DNA from: Sneathiella limimaris
Lineage (GTDB): Bacteria > Pseudomonadota > Alphaproteobacteria > Sneathiellales > Sneathiellaceae
NCBI RefSeq assembly: GCF_012932565.1
Contig: NZ_JABBYJ010000001.1
Span: forward strand, 1,054,001 to 1,118,000
Direction: 5' to 3'
DNA: 64,000 nt
Part shown: positions 59,178-64,000 of the stretch, in pieces
How positions within the stretch are numbered: the first letter of the stretch is position 1
Layout of the letters: each line of letters begins with the position of its first letter
Translations under genes and position numbers: made by a program
Notes under the pieces: model-generated
What the model was told of the DNA's origin: nothing
Databases searched by the model: none
Seen by the model: only the letters and a program-made list of their open reading frames with translations

Positions 59178-60314
59178 ATGGCGTCTAGAAAGATTTTTAG
59201 CGAAGAGCATAATATTTTCCGGGAATCAGTTCGCAAATTTTATGAGGAACATATTGTTCCTTATCACTCCCAATGGGAAAAGGAAGGTCAGGTCAGTCGG
59301 GAAGCTTGGCTTGAAGCAGGTCGCCAAGGCCTTCTTTGCATGACCATTCCTGAAGAATATGGTGGGCTTGGTGTCGATAAATTGTTCAGTGTCATTATGA
59401 TGGAAGAGCAGGCACGGGCAGGAACCAGCGGTCCTGGATTTGGTCTTCATTCTGAAATTGTCGGCCCCTACATCCTTCATTACGGAACTGAAGAACAGAA
59501 AAAGAAATATCTGCCGAAACTGGCAAGCGGTGAAATGATTGGCGCCATTGCCATGACCGAACCTGCTGCCGGTTCAGATTTGCAGGGGGTTAAAACCCGT
59601 GCTGTTAAGGATGGGGATCATTATGTGATCAATGGCTCAAAAACGTTTATTACAAACGGTTATATGAGTGATTTGGTCATTGTCGTGACCAAAACCGATC
59701 CAGATGCGGGTGCCAAAGGAACCACGCTTTTCTTGGTTGAAGCAGATACGCCAGGTTTCTCAAAAGGTCGAAACCTGGATAAGCTGGGCTTGAAGGCTCA
59801 GGATACAGCTGAGCTCTTCTTTGAAGATGTTCGTGTCCCAGAAAGTGCTATTTTGGGCGGAGAAGGGAAAGGTTTCTTTTGCCTGATGCAGGAATTGGCG
59901 TGGGAGCGGTTGCAGATCGCGATCGGAGCCACGGCAACCATGGAAGCGGTTTTGGACGAGACTATTGAGTATACCAAAGAACGCAGCGCTTTTGGTCGTA
60001 GCATTGCCCAGTTCCAGAATACAAAGTTTAAGCTCGCTGAACTCAAGACCGAAGCCACGATTGCCCGAACATTTGTAGATGATTGCCTCGCTAAACTTAT
60101 GGATGACGAGTTGTCAGTAGAAACGGCCGCCATGGCGAAATACTGGTGTTCGGATCTAGAGAATAAACTCATTGACGAATGTCTGCAGTTGCATGGTGGC
60201 TATGGCTTCATGTGGGAGTACCGGGTTGCCCGGTCTTATGCGGATGCCCGTGTTCAGCGGATCTATGGTGGCACCAACGAAATTATGAAAGAAATAATCA
60301 GTCGTAGCCTTTAA
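59178..60314 (+). CDS. Long-chain-type acyl-CoA dehydrogenase
   Basis: A 378-residue acyl-CoA dehydrogenase. FAD-binding segments include A-M-T-E-P-A-A-G-S-D-L-Q and F-I-T-N-G-Y-M-S-D. At the usual MCAD catalytic-Glu site the sequence reads Y-G-G-T-N-E-I-M-K-E, i.e. Gly replaces Glu, while E-L-A-W-E-R-L-Q-I-A provides the Glu in the position used by LCAD and isovaleryl-CoA dehydrogenase. It is therefore active-site class LCAD/IVD. It is the first gene of the second set, 21 bases ahead of the thiolase. Confidence 0.92.
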   Translation: MASRKIFSEEHNIFRESVRKFYEEHIVPYHSQWEKEGQVSREAWLEAGRQGLLCMTIPEEYGGLGVDKLFSVIMMEEQARAGTSGPGFGLHSEIVGPYILHYGTEEQKKKYLPKLASGEMIGAIAMTEPAAGSDLQGVKTRAVKDGDHYVINGSKTFITNGYMSDLVIVVTKTDPDAGAKGTTLFLVEADTPGFSKGRNLDKLGLKAQDTAELFFEDVRVPESAILGGEGKGFFCLMQELAWERLQIAIGATATMEAVLDETIEYTKERSAFGRSIAQFQNTKFKLAELKTEATIARTFVDDCLAKLMDDELSVETAAMAKYWCSDLENKLIDECLQLHGGYGFMWEYRVARSYADARVQRIYGGTNEIMKEIISRSL

Positions 60315-60335
60315 GGCACGCACAAGGAGGAAAAC

Positions 60336-61544
60336 ATGACGGAAGCCTTTGTATATGATGCCGTGAGAACCCCCCGCGGTAAGGGCCGGGCAAGTGGTAG
60401 CTTGCATGAGGTTACGCCGATAAACTTGGCGGTAACCGCTCTGAAAGCAGTTCAAGAAAGAAATGATCTGGATACATCACTTGTCGATGATGTGGTTTTA
60501 GGATGCGTTGAACCTGTTGGTGAGCAGGGTGCTGTTATTGGGCGTGTTGCCCCATTGCACGCGGGTTATGCTGAAAGTGCTTCAGGTGTGCAGATCAACC
60601 GGTTCTGTGCATCTGGACTTGAAGCGGTAAATATGGCTGCAGCTCAAGTGATGTCGGGTCAAAGTGATTTAACAGTTGGCGGCGGCGTTGAGAGTATGTC
60701 CCGGGTTCCAATGGGATCCTCAGGAGGTGCCTGGTCGGCTGATCCACAGGTTGCTTTTAAAACCTATTTCGCTCCGCAAGGAATTGGCGCGGATATGATC
60801 TGTACCAAATGGGGTTACAGCCGTGATGATGTAGACGCTTATGCTGTTGAAAGTCAGAAGCGGGCCAAACATTCATGGGACAATGGATATTTCAAAAACT
60901 CCGTTGTACCGGTCAAGGATATGAACGGTCTGACTATTTTGGATCATGATGAGCATATGCGTCCGGAAACTACTATGCAGTCTCTTGGCTCCCTTGAAGC
61001 TTCTTTCGCAACACAAGGGGAACAATACGGGTTTGATGCTGTTATTCGCCAGCGTTACCCAGAAGTTGAGAAACTGAACCATGTTCACCACGCCGGAAAT
61101 TCCTCCGGGATCGTAGACGGCGCTGCGGCCGTCCTGATCGGGAACAAGGAAGCTGGCGAGAAAATCAATGCTAAGCCTCGAGCTCGTTTCAAATCGTTCG
61201 CTTCAATCGGCAGTGAGCCTTCTATTATGCTGACAGGCCCTTCCTATGCAGCGGAAAAAGCCCTGAAACGAGCTGGCATGACCAAATCAGATATTGATCT
61301 TTGGGAACTAAACGAAGCTTTCGCAGGTGTGGTTCTTCGGTTTATGGATGTGATGGGTGTGGATCACAGTGAAATCAACGTAAATGGCGGCGCTATTGCA
61401 ATGGGTCATCCGCTTGGTGCCACTGGTGCCATGATCCTTGGAACAGTTCTGGATGAACTGGAGCGCCGAGATCAGAACACAGCATTGATTACGCTTTGCG
61501 TGGGTGCTGGTATGGGCACTGCAACCATTATTGAACGTGTGTAA
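60336..61544 (+). CDS. Acetyl-CoA C-acetyltransferase (thiolase)
   Basis: A 402-residue thiolase with [11 protein letters not shown] at the N-terminus, nucleophile Cys91 in [29 protein letters not shown] and T-L-C-V-G-A-G-M-G. The opening sequence and length match the FadI-like acetyl-CoA acetyltransferases common in alphaproteobacteria. A strong AAGGAGG ribosome site precedes it. It is followed 15 bases later by the crotonase-HAD gene, the natural partner. Confidence 0.93.
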   Translation: MTEAFVYDAVRTPRGKGRASGSLHEVTPINLAVTALKAVQERNDLDTSLVDDVVLGCVEPVGEQGAVIGRVAPLHAGYAESASGVQINRFCASGLEAVNMAAAQVMSGQSDLTVGGGVESMSRVPMGSSGGAWSADPQVAFKTYFAPQGIGADMICTKWGYSRDDVDAYAVESQKRAKHSWDNGYFKNSVVPVKDMNGLTILDHDEHMRPETTMQSLGSLEASFATQGEQYGFDAVIRQRYPEVEKLNHVHHAGNSSGIVDGAAAVLIGNKEAGEKINAKPRARFKSFASIGSEPSIMLTGPSYAAEKALKRAGMTKSDIDLWELNEAFAGVVLRFMDVMGVDHSEINVNGGAIAMGHPLGATGAMILGTVLDELERRDQNTALITLCVGAGMGTATIIERV

Positions 61545-61559
61545 GGGGTCGCAATAAAG

Positions 61560-63695
61560 ATGATTAACTATGAAGTAGATGGCGACGGAATTGCCACGAT
61601 TACATGGGATATGCCTGGCCGCAGCATGAATGTGCTGAACAATGACAGTATTCCCGCATTCAAAGAAGCCGTTGAGAAAGCAATTTCCGATGAGGCTGTT
61701 AAAGGGGTCATTATCACCTCAGCCAAGCCAGACTTGATTGCTGGTGCGGATCTTGAGATGCTTCAGGGCTGGAACGGTGCTGAAGAAATGTATCAGAATG
61801 GGATGGAGCTGCAGATGTTGTTCCGTTCCATCGAAAAATCCGGCAAGCCTTTTGTTGCTGCGATTAATGGAACAGCGCTGGGCGGAGGGTTCGAGATTTG
61901 CCTCGCCTGTCATCGTCGGATTGCTGCTGATAACCCTAAAGCAAAAATTGGCCTTCCTGAGGTTAAAGTGGGGTTGTTACCAGGCGGTGGTGGAACTCAG
62001 CGTCTTCCCCGGTTAATTGGAATTCAGGCAGCGCTTCCTCTTTTGTTGGAAGGGAAGCATCTCAGCCCTGAAAAAGCCTTGAAGGTTGGAGCCATCAATG
62101 AAGTGGTGCCAGCAGACAAACTAATTGAAACTGCGAAAGCCTGGTTGAAAAATGCCAAGCCGGAAGATGCTGTGCAGCCATGGGATAACAAGAAATTCCG
62201 TATTCCAGGCGGCGCACCTATGAGCCCGACAGGCATGATGACCTTCACGGCCGGCAATGCCATGCTTCGAGACAAAACTCAGGGAAATTACCCTGCAGCA
62301 TTGAATATCATGTCTTGTGTTTACGAAGGCTGTTGCGTCGATATTGATAACGGCTTGAAAATCGAAACCCGGTATTTCGTAAAAACATGTATGTCGCCAG
62401 AAGCGAAAAATATGATCAGGAGCCTCTTCTTTGGCATTGGGGCGGCGAACAAACTCGCGAGCCGACCAAAGGGTGTTCCAACACAGAGCTATAAGAAAGT
62501 TGGTGTGTTAGGTGCCGGTATGATGGGTGCAGGTATCGCATACGTTACAGCAATGGCTGGTATTGAAGTTGTTTTGATCGATCAGGACCAGGCTGCTGCC
62601 GAACGCGGCAAAGGTTATAGCGAAAATCTGCTGAAGAAGGCAATTTCCCGGGGCCGTATGACCGAGGAAAAGGCTGCAGGAATTCTCTCCCTAATTACGC
62701 CGACAACTGATTATGCCCTTCTGGATGGAGCGGACATGGTTATTGAGGCGGTATTTGAAAATCGGGATATCAAGGCGGATGTTACGCAAAAATCAGAGGC
62801 GGTCCTTGCTGATACCGCGATTTTTGCCTCTAACACATCGACCTTACCCATCACTGGATTGGCCGAGGCAAGCAAACGCCCTGAAAACTTTATTGGACTG
62901 CATTTCTTCTCACCCGTGGATAAAATGCCATTGGTAGAGATTATCTGTGGGAAGGAAACCAGTCAGGAAACTCTCGCTCGGTCTATGGACTATGTGAAAG
63001 CCATCCGGAAAACGCCGATTGTTGTCAATGACAGCCGTGGTTTCTATACAAGCCGTGTCTTTGGAACTTATGTCAGTGAAGGTATCGCGATGCTGGCTGA
63101 AGGTGTGAACCCTGCCTTGATTGACAATGCAGGTAAAATGGCTGGTATGCCAGTTGGTCCTCTGGCACTTGCAGATGAGGTTGCGCTGGACTTGATCTAT
63201 AAGGTCGCCAAACAGACTCAAAATGATCTTGGTGACAAATATGTTCCTGCCCCTAGTGAACCTGTCGTTTCCAAGATGGTAGAAGAACTAAATCGGGTTG
63301 GAAAGCGTGAAGGTAAAGGGTTCTATGAGTATCCTGAGGGCGGCAAAAAGCATCTTTGGGAAGGACTTGCTGAGCATTTCCCACAGAAACCAGAAGATGA
63401 GCAACCCTCTGTTGACGAAGTGATTAAACGACTGATGTTTATTCAGTCTGTTGAGACAGCGCGGTGTTTGGAAGAAAATGTAGTTACTAATCCAACTGAT
63501 GCAGATGTTGGATCGATCCTTGGGTGGGGCTTTGCACCATTTCAGGGCGGTGCGATTAGTCAAATTCACACCGTTGGTGTTGATACATTCGTTTCCGAAT
63601 GTGATCGGTTGGCACAAGCCTATGGTGCGCGATTTACACCGCCGGCCATACTGAGAGATATGGCATCCAAAGGGGAGCAGTTTTACGCTGCCTGA
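61560..63695 (+). CDS. Enoyl-CoA hydratase/3-hydroxyacyl-CoA dehydrogenase (FadB/FadJ type)
   Basis: A 711-residue bifunctional enzyme with the crotonase first (V-A-A-I-N-G-T-A-L-G-G-G-F-E-I near residues 102-116, followed by L-P-E-V-K-V-G-L-L-P-G-G-G-G-T) and the NAD-binding dehydrogenase second (V-G-V-L-G-A-G-M-M-G-A-G-I near 315; S-N-T-S-T-L-P; G-L-H-F-F-S-P-V with the catalytic His). The oxyanion-loop Gly residues and the catalytic Glu region are present. It is last in the block; a strong terminator follows. Domain order is opposite to the FadN-like protein 5 kb upstream. Confidence 0.94.
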   Translation: MINYEVDGDGIATITWDMPGRSMNVLNNDSIPAFKEAVEKAISDEAVKGVIITSAKPDLIAGADLEMLQGWNGAEEMYQNGMELQMLFRSIEKSGKPFVAAINGTALGGGFEICLACHRRIAADNPKAKIGLPEVKVGLLPGGGGTQRLPRLIGIQAALPLLLEGKHLSPEKALKVGAINEVVPADKLIETAKAWLKNAKPEDAVQPWDNKKFRIPGGAPMSPTGMMTFTAGNAMLRDKTQGNYPAALNIMSCVYEGCCVDIDNGLKIETRYFVKTCMSPEAKNMIRSLFFGIGAANKLASRPKGVPTQSYKKVGVLGAGMMGAGIAYVTAMAGIEVVLIDQDQAAAERGKGYSENLLKKAISRGRMTEEKAAGILSLITPTTDYALLDGADMVIEAVFENRDIKADVTQKSEAVLADTAIFASNTSTLPITGLAEASKRPENFIGLHFFSPVDKMPLVEIICGKETSQETLARSMDYVKAIRKTPIVVNDSRGFYTSRVFGTYVSEGIAMLAEGVNPALIDNAGKMAGMPVGPLALADEVALDLIYKVAKQTQNDLGDKYVPAPSEPVVSKMVEELNRVGKREGKGFYEYPEGGKKHLWEGLAEHFPQKPEDEQPSVDEVIKRLMFIQSVETARCLEENVVTNPTDADVGSILGWGFAPFQGGAISQIHTVGVDTFVSECDRLAQAYGARFTPPAILRDMASKGEQFYAA

Positions 63696-63712
63696 TAGAA
63701 GCTATAAATCAT

Positions 63713-63746
63713 AAAAAAGCGCGGTAGAGATACCGCGCTTTTTTTA
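63713..63746. terminator. Strong bidirectional terminator
   Basis: Perfect stem with arms AAAAAAGCGCGGTA and TACCGCGCTTTTTT (63713-63726, 63731-63744) and a GAGA loop. T-runs on both strands serve the convergent FadB-type and thioesterase genes. Confidence 0.93.
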
Positions 63747-63751
63747 TCGGT

Positions 63752-64000
63752 TCAAATTTGATGTTTCAATAATCGTTCTTCTGGAACATTTCGATATTCT
63801 TCTGGAAGCTCAACAGCTTTTCTAAGGGACATATCAAAGTAGCATCCAAGAACTGTTGTACAGTTCACCACTTCCCCAGTATCGCAGTTGATCAGGTGAT
63901 GCCCGAAGACAAAGTTTTTAGGCATTCTATCGAGCAATCCACTTTTTAGAACCAAAGAATCCGCCATACGGATAGGACGATTAAACTCGGTGTAGTAATC
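63752..64000 (-). CDS. Acyl-CoA thioesterase-like (4HBT) protein, partial
   Basis: The C-terminal 82 residues of a protein that continues past base 64000. It begins D-Y-Y-T-E-F-N-R-P-I-R-M-A-D and contains F-V-F-G-H-H-L-I-N-C-D-T-G-E-V and T-V-L-G-C-Y-F-D, the strand pattern of the hotdog-fold 4HBT/YbgC thioesterases (R-P-I, G-H-x-L, D-x-x-T). Thioesterases free fatty acids from CoA. An internal ATG (63967) is not taken as the start because the frame is open upstream. It lies opposite the beta-oxidation block. Confidence 0.72.
   Translation of the reverse strand, partial: DYYTEFNRPIRMADSLVLKSGLLDRMPKNFVFGHHLINCDTGEVVNCTTVLGCYFDMSLRKAVELPEEYRNVPEERLLKHQI

Overview
The window is a dense stretch of chromosome from an alphaproteobacterium, probably a free-living, heterotrophic, marine-type species. 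Supporting signs are the conserved blocks dnaX-ybaB-recR, def-fmt-truA and rpmH-rnpA-yidD-yidC-engB-argB, a membrane-anchored CycM-type cytochrome c next to kdsB-pheA, a DUF2336 protein, an imuA-imuB-dnaE2 mutagenesis cassette under a GTTC-N7-GTTC LexA box, and intermediate GC content. I cannot fix the genus; Sneathiella/Kiloniella/Emcibacter-like lineages would fit. No insertion sequence, prophage, CRISPR array, rRNA or origin was seen.

Layout. 1-4.0 kb (minus): cycM, a hisN-type phosphatase and two tandem YejA-like peptide-binding proteins, the second cut by the window edge. 4.2-6.5 kb (plus): kdsB, pheA and a queuosine-precursor transporter. 6.5-7.0 kb: a gene-free, strongly structured interval that carries a likely small RNA on the minus strand. 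7.0-14.6 kb: nudC, SRP RNA, dnaX-ybaB-recR, rmuC, def-fmt-truA. 14.6-19.0 kb: lysine/peptidoglycan genes dapE and dapD, a DMT transporter lying opposite between them, a small membrane protein and a HAD nucleotidase. 19.2-22.2 kb: a PAS-GAF-GGDEF cyclase overlapping a DUF2336 gene. 22.2-26.4 kb (minus): argB, engB, yidC, yidD, rnpA, rpmH. 26.7-37 kb: TVP38 membrane protein plus flavin disulfide reductase, an orphan histidine kinase, tam, SAM hydrolase, gamma-glutamyltransferase, P1 peptidase and an orphan peptide-binding protein. 37-40 kb: a large lipoprotein, tRNA-Arg(ACG) and a GNAT-nitrilase fusion. 40.3-46 kb: the SOS-controlled imuA-imuB-dnaE2 operon. 46-53 kb (minus): a DMT transporter, a SnoaL-like protein, an operon of CaiB/BaiF and an IpdAB-like CoA-transferase pair, a TauE/TIGR02186/ArsR cluster and an Mpo1-like protein. 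53.2-63.7 kb (plus): a MerR regulator and two back-to-back fatty-acid beta-oxidation gene sets. 63.75 kb to the end (minus): a partial acyl-CoA thioesterase.

How parts work together. The last 11 kb can encode complete beta-oxidation twice: thiolase + HAD-crotonase + FadE5-like dehydrogenase, then LCAD-like dehydrogenase + thiolase + crotonase-HAD, with a thioesterase facing them. A near-perfect MerR-type operator sits over the promoter that starts this block. The CoA-transferase/CaiB operon upstream is probably catabolic as well and has its own palindromic operator.

The items most worth follow-up are the minus-strand sRNA candidate at about 6522-6607, whose promoter is embedded in a 12-nt-arm inverted repeat; the LexA box that exactly fills a promoter spacer; the two MerR-type operators; and several operator-like palindromes whose regulators are not obvious. 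No clearly new multi-gene system was recognised.
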